NCBI RefSeq assembly: GCF_048569485.1
Contig: NW_027442222.1
Location: 1-64,000, forward strand
Origin: Anomaloglossus baeobatrachus
Lineage: Eukaryota > Chordata > Amphibia > Anura > Aromobatidae
Length of the DNA stretch: 64,000 nt
Direction: 5' to 3'
The notes beneath the pieces were generated by a model that saw nothing but the letters and a program-made list of their open reading frames with translations, was not told the origin of the DNA and ran no database searches. The position numbers were made by a program, and so were the translations under genes. Of the stretch, positions 48,082-62,284 are shown one piece after another (the stretch's first letter is position 1; every line of letters begins with the position of its first letter).

Positions 48082-49471
48082 CTTCTTAACCCAGTTTCCA
48101 AAAGCAGAACTCAATTCACCTGATTCATATTAGCCCGATTTAATGAATTGGAAGAAAGCATACGTCTTCATATGCACCTCAATTTGGCCCATTCACTTTT
48201 CACACTTCCTCCTTTTGTTTTTTATCTTTCACACTTTTGACTTTCTTTATTCATCCAAATAGCAAACTCATCACCACTCAACCTGACCAACTCGGCTATG
48301 TCCCCGTGCTGCAGTTCTCTGTCTTATCTAGATCATTTGCAATTGAATGGAATAGATCCCTTTTGGACAAAGTGGATTCACCTGCTGCTGCAGTGACCAC
48401 AGGTGTGATAACATCTAGAATTGGCATCTGGTGCGATCTCTCCGCTTCCACTCCAAAGAAAGTTACCTGTTTATTCCTATCATGCATTGGTTTTTGGGGT
48501 TTTCTTTGAGTAATGATGATCTCTTTAGTAGTCTGTTGGCGCCCTCTCCTGGAGGAATAGTTTGCTTGCTCTTGGACATTCTAAAAGAGAGGTCATGATA
48601 GACATTGAGCTTCTGAGCTCAATTGGGGACAGTCATGGGTGATGAATGTTTGCAACCTACTGCGAAGCCTCATACCGCAATATAAGGAACGTCAAATACT
48701 AAGAAAGGGCGGCCTATGAAAGAATTACTACTTTCAATAAGTACACTTAAACGGCTAATTGGGAATAGAAAAACTGTAAAAAGCCCTCTGAGAAAGCCCC
48801 CCTCTAACCTTTGATAGTAAGCTTTTCTGTAGTCTGCCTGTTGATGTATTTTCCGTTTGAACTGTGCACAACATGAAGAGACGGAACACTGGCGGCTTGT
48901 CACAATGCCCCCCGATGACATCACAATAGCGCTGCTGCCTAGAAAACAAGCTGCGCAGAAGAAGTTGTTCTTTGGGTGGGAGGGTGGGCTAGTGGAAGGA
49001 GGGGGCAATCTCTTTTTTTCCCGGGTGGTAGGGGGATGACAGGAGAAGGGAAGCGGGTGGTGAGAAAGGTACAGAGGGCAGGGTTTGGGGGCTGGGAAGG
49101 AAAGGGAAAAGATTAGGGTTTGGGGATGATGAAAGGGCTTTCTACGGGTAAGGATGGCAAAGGGTGGCAGTGACGGAAAGTCAGGCAACCTGTCCTGTCC
49201 GTCTTTTTGTATCGTGAATTGGAAAGACTGCAAGGGGGAGGGGAGTTGCTTGCGCCCTAAAGGAGGAGTTATTCAGATTCATTGCAGTGGGCGGCGGCTG
49301 CAAAACGCACCATTCTTCTTGTTTTGGCTCTGCAAAGCAGCCTTTTCAAGGGTTGGCTTGGGTGACAAAATGTCTTGTGTAGGCGTGGGTTTGTCTCCCT
49401 CTCGCTCTCTCTCCCTAAGATGTGTCCGGCATAGGCCAGGGTGCCACTCGAGGCCCAAACCAATTCTGGTT

Positions 49472-49659
49472 ATCGCTTCTCGGCCTTTTGGCTAAGATCA
49501 AGTGTAGTATCTGTTCTTATCAGTTTAATATCTGATACGTCCCCTATCTGGGGACCATATATTAAATGGATTTTTAGAACAGGGAGATGGAAAAAGAGCT
49601 TGCTCTGTCCACTCCACGCATTGACCTGGTATTGCAGTACCTCCAGGAACGGTGCACCC
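49472..49659 (+). ncRNA. RNU2: U2 snRNA, copy 28
   Basis: Whole gene, 3' box at 49672-49686. Confidence 0.98.
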
Positions 49660-51049
49660 CTTCTTAACCCAGTTTCCAAAAGCAGAACTCAATTCACCTG
49701 ATTCATATTAGCCCGATTTAATGAATTGGAAGAAAGCATACGTCTTCATATGCACCTCAATTTGGCCCATTCACTTTTCACACTTCCTCCTTTTGTTTTT
49801 TATCTTTCACACTTTTGACTTTCTTTATTCATCCAAATAGCAAACTCATCACCACTCAACCTGACCAACTCGGCTATGTCCCCGTGCTGCAGTTCTCTGT
49901 CTTATCTAGATCATTTGCAATTGAATGGAATAGATCCCTTTTGGACAAAGTGGATTCACCTGCTGCTGCAGTGACCACAGGTGTGATAACATCTAGAATT
50001 GGCATCTGGTGCGATCTCTCCGCTTCCACTCCAAAGAAAGTTACCTGTTTATTCCTATCATGCATTGGTTTTTGGGGTTTTCTTTGAGTAATGATGATCT
50101 CTTTAGTAGTCTGTTGGCGCCCTCTCCTGGAGGAATAGTTTGCTTGCTCTTGGACATTCTAAAAGAGAGGTCATGATAGACATTGAGCTTCTGAGCTCAA
50201 TTGGGGACAGTCATGGGTGATGAATGTTTGCAACCTACTGCGAAGCCTCATACCGCAATATAAGGAACGTCAAATACTAAGAAAGGGCGGCCTATGAAAG
50301 AATTACTACTTTCAATAAGTACACTTAAACGGCTAATTGGGAATAGAAAAACTGTAAAAAGCCCTCTGAGAAAGCCCCCCTCTAACCTTTGATAGTAAGC
50401 TTTTCTGTAGTCTGCCTGTTGATGTATTTTCCGTTTGAACTGTGCACAACATGAAGAGACGGAACACTGGCGGCTTGTCACAATGCCCCCCGATGACATC
50501 ACAATAGCGCTGCTGCCTAGAAAACAAGCTGCGCAGAAGAAGTTGTTCTTTGGGTGGGAGGGTGGGCTAGTGGAAGGAGGGGGCAATCTCTTTTTTTCCC
50601 GGGTGGTAGGGGGATGACAGGAGAAGGGAAGCGGGTGGTGAGAAAGGTACAGAGGGCAGGGTTTGGGGGCTGGGAAGGAAAGGGAAAAGATTAGGGTTTG
50701 GGGATGATGAAAGGGCTTTCTACGGGTAAGGATGGCAAAGGGTGGCAGTGACGGAAAGTCAGGCAACCTGTCCTGTCCGTCTTTTTGTATCGTGAATTGG
50801 AAAGACTGCAAGGGGGAGGGGAGTTGCTTGCGCCCTAAAGGAGGAGTTATTCAGATTCATTGCAGTGGGCGGCGGCTGCAAAACGCACCATTCTTCTTGT
50901 TTTGGCTCTGCAAAGCAGCCTTTTCAAGGGTTGGCTTGGGTGACAAAATGTCTTGTGTAGGCGTGGGTTTGTCTCCCTCTCGCTCTCTCTCCCTAAGATG
51001 TGTCCGGCATAGGCCAGGGTGCCACTCGAGGCCCAAACCAATTCTGGTT

Positions 51050-51237
51050 ATCGCTTCTCGGCCTTTTGGCTAAGATCAAGTGTAGTATCTGTTCTTATCA
51101 GTTTAATATCTGATACGTCCCCTATCTGGGGACCATATATTAAATGGATTTTTAGAACAGGGAGATGGAAAAAGAGCTTGCTCTGTCCACTCCACGCATT
51201 GACCTGGTATTGCAGTACCTCCAGGAACGGTGCACCC
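51050..51237 (+). ncRNA. RNU2: U2 snRNA, copy 29
   Basis: Whole gene, 3' box at 51250-51264. Confidence 0.98.
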
Positions 51238-52627
51238 CTTCTTAACCCAGTTTCCAAAAGCAGAACTCAATTCACCTGATTCATATTAGCCCGATTTAAT
51301 GAATTGGAAGAAAGCATACGTCTTCATATGCACCTCAATTTGGCCCATTCACTTTTCACACTTCCTCCTTTTGTTTTTTATCTTTCACACTTTTGACTTT
51401 CTTTATTCATCCAAATAGCAAACTCATCACCACTCAACCTGACCAACTCGGCTATGTCCCCGTGCTGCAGTTCTCTGTCTTATCTAGATCATTTGCAATT
51501 GAATGGAATAGATCCCTTTTGGACAAAGTGGATTCACCTGCTGCTGCAGTGACCACAGGTGTGATAACATCTAGAATTGGCATCTGGTGCGATCTCTCCG
51601 CTTCCACTCCAAAGAAAGTTACCTGTTTATTCCTATCATGCATTGGTTTTTGGGGTTTTCTTTGAGTAATGATGATCTCTTTAGTAGTCTGTTGGCGCCC
51701 TCTCCTGGAGGAATAGTTTGCTTGCTCTTGGACATTCTAAAAGAGAGGTCATGATAGACATTGAGCTTCTGAGCTCAATTGGGGACAGTCATGGGTGATG
51801 AATGTTTGCAACCTACTGCGAAGCCTCATACCGCAATATAAGGAACGTCAAATACTAAGAAAGGGCGGCCTATGAAAGAATTACTACTTTCAATAAGTAC
51901 ACTTAAACGGCTAATTGGGAATAGAAAAACTGTAAAAAGCCCTCTGAGAAAGCCCCCCTCTAACCTTTGATAGTAAGCTTTTCTGTAGTCTGCCTGTTGA
52001 TGTATTTTCCGTTTGAACTGTGCACAACATGAAGAGACGGAACACTGGCGGCTTGTCACAATGCCCCCCGATGACATCACAATAGCGCTGCTGCCTAGAA
52101 AACAAGCTGCGCAGAAGAAGTTGTTCTTTGGGTGGGAGGGTGGGCTAGTGGAAGGAGGGGGCAATCTCTTTTTTTCCCGGGTGGTAGGGGGATGACAGGA
52201 GAAGGGAAGCGGGTGGTGAGAAAGGTACAGAGGGCAGGGTTTGGGGGCTGGGAAGGAAAGGGAAAAGATTAGGGTTTGGGGATGATGAAAGGGCTTTCTA
52301 CGGGTAAGGATGGCAAAGGGTGGCAGTGACGGAAAGTCAGGCAACCTGTCCTGTCCGTCTTTTTGTATCGTGAATTGGAAAGACTGCAAGGGGGAGGGGA
52401 GTTGCTTGCGCCCTAAAGGAGGAGTTATTCAGATTCATTGCAGTGGGCGGCGGCTGCAAAACGCACCATTCTTCTTGTTTTGGCTCTGCAAAGCAGCCTT
52501 TTCAAGGGTTGGCTTGGGTGACAAAATGTCTTGTGTAGGCGTGGGTTTGTCTCCCTCTCGCTCTCTCTCCCTAAGATGTGTCCGGCATAGGCCAGGGTGC
52601 CACTCGAGGCCCAAACCAATTCTGGTT

Positions 52628-52815
52628 ATCGCTTCTCGGCCTTTTGGCTAAGATCAAGTGTAGTATCTGTTCTTATCAGTTTAATATCTGATACGTCCCC
52701 TATCTGGGGACCATATATTAAATGGATTTTTAGAACAGGGAGATGGAAAAAGAGCTTGCTCTGTCCACTCCACGCATTGACCTGGTATTGCAGTACCTCC
52801 AGGAACGGTGCACCC
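52628..52815 (+). ncRNA. RNU2: U2 snRNA, copy 30
   Basis: Whole gene, 3' box at 52828-52842. A private C-to-T change follows at 52900. Confidence 0.98.
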
Positions 52816-52899
52816 CTTCTTAACCCAGTTTCCAAAAGCAGAACTCAATTCACCTGATTCATATTAGCCCGATTTAATGAATTGGAAGAAAGCATACGT

Positions 52900-52900
52900 T
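52900..52900. other. Private substitution in one spacer (C to T)
   Basis: This unit reads GCATACGTTTTC where the others read GCATACGTCTTC. It is 85 bp past the U2 3' end, beyond the 3' box, and could be a CpG-independent C-to-T change. Confidence 0.85.
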
Positions 52901-54205
52901 TTCATATGCACCTCAATTTGGCCCATTCACTTTTCACACTTCCTCCTTTTGTTTTTTATCTTTCACACTTTTGACTTTCTTTATTCATCCAAATAGCAAA
53001 CTCATCACCACTCAACCTGACCAACTCGGCTATGTCCCCGTGCTGCAGTTCTCTGTCTTATCTAGATCATTTGCAATTGAATGGAATAGATCCCTTTTGG
53101 ACAAAGTGGATTCACCTGCTGCTGCAGTGACCACAGGTGTGATAACATCTAGAATTGGCATCTGGTGCGATCTCTCCGCTTCCACTCCAAAGAAAGTTAC
53201 CTGTTTATTCCTATCATGCATTGGTTTTTGGGGTTTTCTTTGAGTAATGATGATCTCTTTAGTAGTCTGTTGGCGCCCTCTCCTGGAGGAATAGTTTGCT
53301 TGCTCTTGGACATTCTAAAAGAGAGGTCATGATAGACATTGAGCTTCTGAGCTCAATTGGGGACAGTCATGGGTGATGAATGTTTGCAACCTACTGCGAA
53401 GCCTCATACCGCAATATAAGGAACGTCAAATACTAAGAAAGGGCGGCCTATGAAAGAATTACTACTTTCAATAAGTACACTTAAACGGCTAATTGGGAAT
53501 AGAAAAACTGTAAAAAGCCCTCTGAGAAAGCCCCCCTCTAACCTTTGATAGTAAGCTTTTCTGTAGTCTGCCTGTTGATGTATTTTCCGTTTGAACTGTG
53601 CACAACATGAAGAGACGGAACACTGGCGGCTTGTCACAATGCCCCCCGATGACATCACAATAGCGCTGCTGCCTAGAAAACAAGCTGCGCAGAAGAAGTT
53701 GTTCTTTGGGTGGGAGGGTGGGCTAGTGGAAGGAGGGGGCAATCTCTTTTTTTCCCGGGTGGTAGGGGGATGACAGGAGAAGGGAAGCGGGTGGTGAGAA
53801 AGGTACAGAGGGCAGGGTTTGGGGGCTGGGAAGGAAAGGGAAAAGATTAGGGTTTGGGGATGATGAAAGGGCTTTCTACGGGTAAGGATGGCAAAGGGTG
53901 GCAGTGACGGAAAGTCAGGCAACCTGTCCTGTCCGTCTTTTTGTATCGTGAATTGGAAAGACTGCAAGGGGGAGGGGAGTTGCTTGCGCCCTAAAGGAGG
54001 AGTTATTCAGATTCATTGCAGTGGGCGGCGGCTGCAAAACGCACCATTCTTCTTGTTTTGGCTCTGCAAAGCAGCCTTTTCAAGGGTTGGCTTGGGTGAC
54101 AAAATGTCTTGTGTAGGCGTGGGTTTGTCTCCCTCTCGCTCTCTCTCCCTAAGATGTGTCCGGCATAGGCCAGGGTGCCACTCGAGGCCCAAACCAATTC
54201 TGGTT

Positions 54206-54393
54206 ATCGCTTCTCGGCCTTTTGGCTAAGATCAAGTGTAGTATCTGTTCTTATCAGTTTAATATCTGATACGTCCCCTATCTGGGGACCATATATTAAA
54301 TGGATTTTTAGAACAGGGAGATGGAAAAAGAGCTTGCTCTGTCCACTCCACGCATTGACCTGGTATTGCAGTACCTCCAGGAACGGTGCACCC
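54206..54393 (+). ncRNA. RNU2: U2 snRNA, copy 31
   Basis: Whole gene, 3' box at 54406-54420. Confidence 0.98.
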
Positions 54394-55783
54394 CTTCTTA
54401 ACCCAGTTTCCAAAAGCAGAACTCAATTCACCTGATTCATATTAGCCCGATTTAATGAATTGGAAGAAAGCATACGTCTTCATATGCACCTCAATTTGGC
54501 CCATTCACTTTTCACACTTCCTCCTTTTGTTTTTTATCTTTCACACTTTTGACTTTCTTTATTCATCCAAATAGCAAACTCATCACCACTCAACCTGACC
54601 AACTCGGCTATGTCCCCGTGCTGCAGTTCTCTGTCTTATCTAGATCATTTGCAATTGAATGGAATAGATCCCTTTTGGACAAAGTGGATTCACCTGCTGC
54701 TGCAGTGACCACAGGTGTGATAACATCTAGAATTGGCATCTGGTGCGATCTCTCCGCTTCCACTCCAAAGAAAGTTACCTGTTTATTCCTATCATGCATT
54801 GGTTTTTGGGGTTTTCTTTGAGTAATGATGATCTCTTTAGTAGTCTGTTGGCGCCCTCTCCTGGAGGAATAGTTTGCTTGCTCTTGGACATTCTAAAAGA
54901 GAGGTCATGATAGACATTGAGCTTCTGAGCTCAATTGGGGACAGTCATGGGTGATGAATGTTTGCAACCTACTGCGAAGCCTCATACCGCAATATAAGGA
55001 ACGTCAAATACTAAGAAAGGGCGGCCTATGAAAGAATTACTACTTTCAATAAGTACACTTAAACGGCTAATTGGGAATAGAAAAACTGTAAAAAGCCCTC
55101 TGAGAAAGCCCCCCTCTAACCTTTGATAGTAAGCTTTTCTGTAGTCTGCCTGTTGATGTATTTTCCGTTTGAACTGTGCACAACATGAAGAGACGGAACA
55201 CTGGCGGCTTGTCACAATGCCCCCCGATGACATCACAATAGCGCTGCTGCCTAGAAAACAAGCTGCGCAGAAGAAGTTGTTCTTTGGGTGGGAGGGTGGG
55301 CTAGTGGAAGGAGGGGGCAATCTCTTTTTTTCCCGGGTGGTAGGGGGATGACAGGAGAAGGGAAGCGGGTGGTGAGAAAGGTACAGAGGGCAGGGTTTGG
55401 GGGCTGGGAAGGAAAGGGAAAAGATTAGGGTTTGGGGATGATGAAAGGGCTTTCTACGGGTAAGGATGGCAAAGGGTGGCAGTGACGGAAAGTCAGGCAA
55501 CCTGTCCTGTCCGTCTTTTTGTATCGTGAATTGGAAAGACTGCAAGGGGGAGGGGAGTTGCTTGCGCCCTAAAGGAGGAGTTATTCAGATTCATTGCAGT
55601 GGGCGGCGGCTGCAAAACGCACCATTCTTCTTGTTTTGGCTCTGCAAAGCAGCCTTTTCAAGGGTTGGCTTGGGTGACAAAATGTCTTGTGTAGGCGTGG
55701 GTTTGTCTCCCTCTCGCTCTCTCTCCCTAAGATGTGTCCGGCATAGGCCAGGGTGCCACTCGAGGCCCAAACCAATTCTGGTT

Positions 55784-55971
55784 ATCGCTTCTCGGCCTTT
55801 TGGCTAAGATCAAGTGTAGTATCTGTTCTTATCAGTTTAATATCTGATACGTCCCCTATCTGGGGACCATATATTAAATGGATTTTTAGAACAGGGAGAT
55901 GGAAAAAGAGCTTGCTCTGTCCACTCCACGCATTGACCTGGTATTGCAGTACCTCCAGGAACGGTGCACCC
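55784..55971 (+). ncRNA. RNU2: U2 snRNA, copy 32
   Basis: Whole gene, 3' box at 55984-55998. Confidence 0.98.
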
Positions 55972-57361
55972 CTTCTTAACCCAGTTTCCAAAAGCAGAAC
56001 TCAATTCACCTGATTCATATTAGCCCGATTTAATGAATTGGAAGAAAGCATACGTCTTCATATGCACCTCAATTTGGCCCATTCACTTTTCACACTTCCT
56101 CCTTTTGTTTTTTATCTTTCACACTTTTGACTTTCTTTATTCATCCAAATAGCAAACTCATCACCACTCAACCTGACCAACTCGGCTATGTCCCCGTGCT
56201 GCAGTTCTCTGTCTTATCTAGATCATTTGCAATTGAATGGAATAGATCCCTTTTGGACAAAGTGGATTCACCTGCTGCTGCAGTGACCACAGGTGTGATA
56301 ACATCTAGAATTGGCATCTGGTGCGATCTCTCCGCTTCCACTCCAAAGAAAGTTACCTGTTTATTCCTATCATGCATTGGTTTTTGGGGTTTTCTTTGAG
56401 TAATGATGATCTCTTTAGTAGTCTGTTGGCGCCCTCTCCTGGAGGAATAGTTTGCTTGCTCTTGGACATTCTAAAAGAGAGGTCATGATAGACATTGAGC
56501 TTCTGAGCTCAATTGGGGACAGTCATGGGTGATGAATGTTTGCAACCTACTGCGAAGCCTCATACCGCAATATAAGGAACGTCAAATACTAAGAAAGGGC
56601 GGCCTATGAAAGAATTACTACTTTCAATAAGTACACTTAAACGGCTAATTGGGAATAGAAAAACTGTAAAAAGCCCTCTGAGAAAGCCCCCCTCTAACCT
56701 TTGATAGTAAGCTTTTCTGTAGTCTGCCTGTTGATGTATTTTCCGTTTGAACTGTGCACAACATGAAGAGACGGAACACTGGCGGCTTGTCACAATGCCC
56801 CCCGATGACATCACAATAGCGCTGCTGCCTAGAAAACAAGCTGCGCAGAAGAAGTTGTTCTTTGGGTGGGAGGGTGGGCTAGTGGAAGGAGGGGGCAATC
56901 TCTTTTTTTCCCGGGTGGTAGGGGGATGACAGGAGAAGGGAAGCGGGTGGTGAGAAAGGTACAGAGGGCAGGGTTTGGGGGCTGGGAAGGAAAGGGAAAA
57001 GATTAGGGTTTGGGGATGATGAAAGGGCTTTCTACGGGTAAGGATGGCAAAGGGTGGCAGTGACGGAAAGTCAGGCAACCTGTCCTGTCCGTCTTTTTGT
57101 ATCGTGAATTGGAAAGACTGCAAGGGGGAGGGGAGTTGCTTGCGCCCTAAAGGAGGAGTTATTCAGATTCATTGCAGTGGGCGGCGGCTGCAAAACGCAC
57201 CATTCTTCTTGTTTTGGCTCTGCAAAGCAGCCTTTTCAAGGGTTGGCTTGGGTGACAAAATGTCTTGTGTAGGCGTGGGTTTGTCTCCCTCTCGCTCTCT
57301 CTCCCTAAGATGTGTCCGGCATAGGCCAGGGTGCCACTCGAGGCCCAAACCAATTCTGGTT

Positions 57362-57549
57362 ATCGCTTCTCGGCCTTTTGGCTAAGATCAAGTGTAGTAT
57401 CTGTTCTTATCAGTTTAATATCTGATACGTCCCCTATCTGGGGACCATATATTAAATGGATTTTTAGAACAGGGAGATGGAAAAAGAGCTTGCTCTGTCC
57501 ACTCCACGCATTGACCTGGTATTGCAGTACCTCCAGGAACGGTGCACCC
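57362..57549 (+). ncRNA. RNU2: U2 snRNA, copy 33
   Basis: Whole gene, 3' box at 57562-57576. Confidence 0.98.
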
Positions 57550-58939
57550 CTTCTTAACCCAGTTTCCAAAAGCAGAACTCAATTCACCTGATTCATATTA
57601 GCCCGATTTAATGAATTGGAAGAAAGCATACGTCTTCATATGCACCTCAATTTGGCCCATTCACTTTTCACACTTCCTCCTTTTGTTTTTTATCTTTCAC
57701 ACTTTTGACTTTCTTTATTCATCCAAATAGCAAACTCATCACCACTCAACCTGACCAACTCGGCTATGTCCCCGTGCTGCAGTTCTCTGTCTTATCTAGA
57801 TCATTTGCAATTGAATGGAATAGATCCCTTTTGGACAAAGTGGATTCACCTGCTGCTGCAGTGACCACAGGTGTGATAACATCTAGAATTGGCATCTGGT
57901 GCGATCTCTCCGCTTCCACTCCAAAGAAAGTTACCTGTTTATTCCTATCATGCATTGGTTTTTGGGGTTTTCTTTGAGTAATGATGATCTCTTTAGTAGT
58001 CTGTTGGCGCCCTCTCCTGGAGGAATAGTTTGCTTGCTCTTGGACATTCTAAAAGAGAGGTCATGATAGACATTGAGCTTCTGAGCTCAATTGGGGACAG
58101 TCATGGGTGATGAATGTTTGCAACCTACTGCGAAGCCTCATACCGCAATATAAGGAACGTCAAATACTAAGAAAGGGCGGCCTATGAAAGAATTACTACT
58201 TTCAATAAGTACACTTAAACGGCTAATTGGGAATAGAAAAACTGTAAAAAGCCCTCTGAGAAAGCCCCCCTCTAACCTTTGATAGTAAGCTTTTCTGTAG
58301 TCTGCCTGTTGATGTATTTTCCGTTTGAACTGTGCACAACATGAAGAGACGGAACACTGGCGGCTTGTCACAATGCCCCCCGATGACATCACAATAGCGC
58401 TGCTGCCTAGAAAACAAGCTGCGCAGAAGAAGTTGTTCTTTGGGTGGGAGGGTGGGCTAGTGGAAGGAGGGGGCAATCTCTTTTTTTCCCGGGTGGTAGG
58501 GGGATGACAGGAGAAGGGAAGCGGGTGGTGAGAAAGGTACAGAGGGCAGGGTTTGGGGGCTGGGAAGGAAAGGGAAAAGATTAGGGTTTGGGGATGATGA
58601 AAGGGCTTTCTACGGGTAAGGATGGCAAAGGGTGGCAGTGACGGAAAGTCAGGCAACCTGTCCTGTCCGTCTTTTTGTATCGTGAATTGGAAAGACTGCA
58701 AGGGGGAGGGGAGTTGCTTGCGCCCTAAAGGAGGAGTTATTCAGATTCATTGCAGTGGGCGGCGGCTGCAAAACGCACCATTCTTCTTGTTTTGGCTCTG
58801 CAAAGCAGCCTTTTCAAGGGTTGGCTTGGGTGACAAAATGTCTTGTGTAGGCGTGGGTTTGTCTCCCTCTCGCTCTCTCTCCCTAAGATGTGTCCGGCAT
58901 AGGCCAGGGTGCCACTCGAGGCCCAAACCAATTCTGGTT

Positions 58940-59127
58940 ATCGCTTCTCGGCCTTTTGGCTAAGATCAAGTGTAGTATCTGTTCTTATCAGTTTAATATC
59001 TGATACGTCCCCTATCTGGGGACCATATATTAAATGGATTTTTAGAACAGGGAGATGGAAAAAGAGCTTGCTCTGTCCACTCCACGCATTGACCTGGTAT
59101 TGCAGTACCTCCAGGAACGGTGCACCC
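58940..59127 (+). ncRNA. RNU2: U2 snRNA, copy 34
   Basis: Whole gene, 3' box at 59140-59154. Confidence 0.98.
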
Positions 59128-60517
59128 CTTCTTAACCCAGTTTCCAAAAGCAGAACTCAATTCACCTGATTCATATTAGCCCGATTTAATGAATTGGAAG
59201 AAAGCATACGTCTTCATATGCACCTCAATTTGGCCCATTCACTTTTCACACTTCCTCCTTTTGTTTTTTATCTTTCACACTTTTGACTTTCTTTATTCAT
59301 CCAAATAGCAAACTCATCACCACTCAACCTGACCAACTCGGCTATGTCCCCGTGCTGCAGTTCTCTGTCTTATCTAGATCATTTGCAATTGAATGGAATA
59401 GATCCCTTTTGGACAAAGTGGATTCACCTGCTGCTGCAGTGACCACAGGTGTGATAACATCTAGAATTGGCATCTGGTGCGATCTCTCCGCTTCCACTCC
59501 AAAGAAAGTTACCTGTTTATTCCTATCATGCATTGGTTTTTGGGGTTTTCTTTGAGTAATGATGATCTCTTTAGTAGTCTGTTGGCGCCCTCTCCTGGAG
59601 GAATAGTTTGCTTGCTCTTGGACATTCTAAAAGAGAGGTCATGATAGACATTGAGCTTCTGAGCTCAATTGGGGACAGTCATGGGTGATGAATGTTTGCA
59701 ACCTACTGCGAAGCCTCATACCGCAATATAAGGAACGTCAAATACTAAGAAAGGGCGGCCTATGAAAGAATTACTACTTTCAATAAGTACACTTAAACGG
59801 CTAATTGGGAATAGAAAAACTGTAAAAAGCCCTCTGAGAAAGCCCCCCTCTAACCTTTGATAGTAAGCTTTTCTGTAGTCTGCCTGTTGATGTATTTTCC
59901 GTTTGAACTGTGCACAACATGAAGAGACGGAACACTGGCGGCTTGTCACAATGCCCCCCGATGACATCACAATAGCGCTGCTGCCTAGAAAACAAGCTGC
60001 GCAGAAGAAGTTGTTCTTTGGGTGGGAGGGTGGGCTAGTGGAAGGAGGGGGCAATCTCTTTTTTTCCCGGGTGGTAGGGGGATGACAGGAGAAGGGAAGC
60101 GGGTGGTGAGAAAGGTACAGAGGGCAGGGTTTGGGGGCTGGGAAGGAAAGGGAAAAGATTAGGGTTTGGGGATGATGAAAGGGCTTTCTACGGGTAAGGA
60201 TGGCAAAGGGTGGCAGTGACGGAAAGTCAGGCAACCTGTCCTGTCCGTCTTTTTGTATCGTGAATTGGAAAGACTGCAAGGGGGAGGGGAGTTGCTTGCG
60301 CCCTAAAGGAGGAGTTATTCAGATTCATTGCAGTGGGCGGCGGCTGCAAAACGCACCATTCTTCTTGTTTTGGCTCTGCAAAGCAGCCTTTTCAAGGGTT
60401 GGCTTGGGTGACAAAATGTCTTGTGTAGGCGTGGGTTTGTCTCCCTCTCGCTCTCTCTCCCTAAGATGTGTCCGGCATAGGCCAGGGTGCCACTCGAGGC
60501 CCAAACCAATTCTGGTT

Positions 60518-60705
60518 ATCGCTTCTCGGCCTTTTGGCTAAGATCAAGTGTAGTATCTGTTCTTATCAGTTTAATATCTGATACGTCCCCTATCTGGGGA
60601 CCATATATTAAATGGATTTTTAGAACAGGGAGATGGAAAAAGAGCTTGCTCTGTCCACTCCACGCATTGACCTGGTATTGCAGTACCTCCAGGAACGGTG
60701 CACCC
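60518..60705 (+). ncRNA. RNU2: U2 snRNA, copy 35
   Basis: Whole gene, 3' box at 60718-60732. The interval to the next copy is 1,579 bp. Confidence 0.98.
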
Positions 60706-61938
60706 CTTCTTAACCCAGTTTCCAAAAGCAGAACTCAATTCACCTGATTCATATTAGCCCGATTTAATGAATTGGAAGAAAGCATACGTCTTCATATGCA
60801 CCTCAATTTGGCCCATTCACTTTTCACACTTCCTCCTTTTGTTTTTTATCTTTCACACTTTTGACTTTCTTTATTCATCCAAATAGCAAACTCATCACCA
60901 CTCAACCTGACCAACTCGGCTATGTCCCCGTGCTGCAGTTCTCTGTCTTATCTAGATCATTTGCAATTGAATGGAATAGATCCCTTTTGGACAAAGTGGA
61001 TTCACCTGCTGCTGCAGTGACCACAGGTGTGATAACATCTAGAATTGGCATCTGGTGCGATCTCTCCGCTTCCACTCCAAAGAAAGTTACCTGTTTATTC
61101 CTATCATGCATTGGTTTTTGGGGTTTTCTTTGAGTAATGATGATCTCTTTAGTAGTCTGTTGGCGCCCTCTCCTGGAGGAATAGTTTGCTTGCTCTTGGA
61201 CATTCTAAAAGAGAGGTCATGATAGACATTGAGCTTCTGAGCTCAATTGGGGACAGTCATGGGTGATGAATGTTTGCAACCTACTGCGAAGCCTCATACC
61301 GCAATATAAGGAACGTCAAATACTAAGAAAGGGCGGCCTATGAAAGAATTACTACTTTCAATAAGTACACTTAAACGGCTAATTGGGAATAGAAAAACTG
61401 TAAAAAGCCCTCTGAGAAAGCCCCCCTCTAACCTTTGATAGTAAGCTTTTCTGTAGTCTGCCTGTTGATGTATTTTCCGTTTGAACTGTGCACAACATGA
61501 AGAGACGGAACACTGGCGGCTTGTCACAATGCCCCCCGATGACATCACAATAGCGCTGCTGCCTAGAAAACAAGCTGCGCAGAAGAAGTTGTTCTTTGGG
61601 TGGGAGGGTGGGCTAGTGGAAGGAGGGGGCAATCTCTTTTTTTCCCGGGTGGTAGGGGGATGACAGGAGAAGGGAAGCGGGTGGTGAGAAAGGTACAGAG
61701 GGCAGGGTTTGGGGGCTGGGAAGGAAAGGGAAAAGATTAGGGTTTGGGGATGATGAAAGGGCTTTCTACGGGTAAGGATGGCAAAGGGTGGCAGTGACGG
61801 AAAGTCAGGCAACCTGTCCTGTCCGTCTTTTTGTATCGTGAATTGGAAAGACTGCAAGGGGGAGGGGAGTTGCTTGCGCCCTAAAGGAGGAGTTATTCAG
61901 ATTCATTGCAGTGGGCGGCGGCTGCAAAACGCACCATT

Positions 61939-61942
61939 CTTT
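61939..61942. other. Private 1-bp insertion (T) upstream of U2 copy 36
   Basis: The unit reads ACCATTCTTTCTTG where the others read ACCATTCTTCTTG. It is about 155 bp upstream of the U2 start at 62097, between the GC box and the candidate PSE, and lengthens a short T run. Confidence 0.85.
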
Positions 61943-62096
61943 CTTGTTTTGGCTCTGCAAAGCAGCCTTTTCAAGGGTTGGCTTGGGTGACAAAATGTCT
62001 TGTGTAGGCGTGGGTTTGTCTCCCTCTCGCTCTCTCTCCCTAAGATGTGTCCGGCATAGGCCAGGGTGCCACTCGAGGCCCAAACCAATTCTGGTT

Positions 62097-62284
62097 ATCG
62101 CTTCTCGGCCTTTTGGCTAAGATCAAGTGTAGTATCTGTTCTTATCAGTTTAATATCTGATACGTCCCCTATCTGGGGACCATATATTAAATGGATTTTT
62201 AGAACAGGGAGATGGAAAAAGAGCTTGCTCTGTCCACTCCACGCATTGACCTGGTATTGCAGTACCTCCAGGAACGGTGCACCC
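62097..62284 (+). ncRNA. RNU2: U2 snRNA, copy 36
   Basis: Whole gene, 3' box at 62297-62311. Confidence 0.98.
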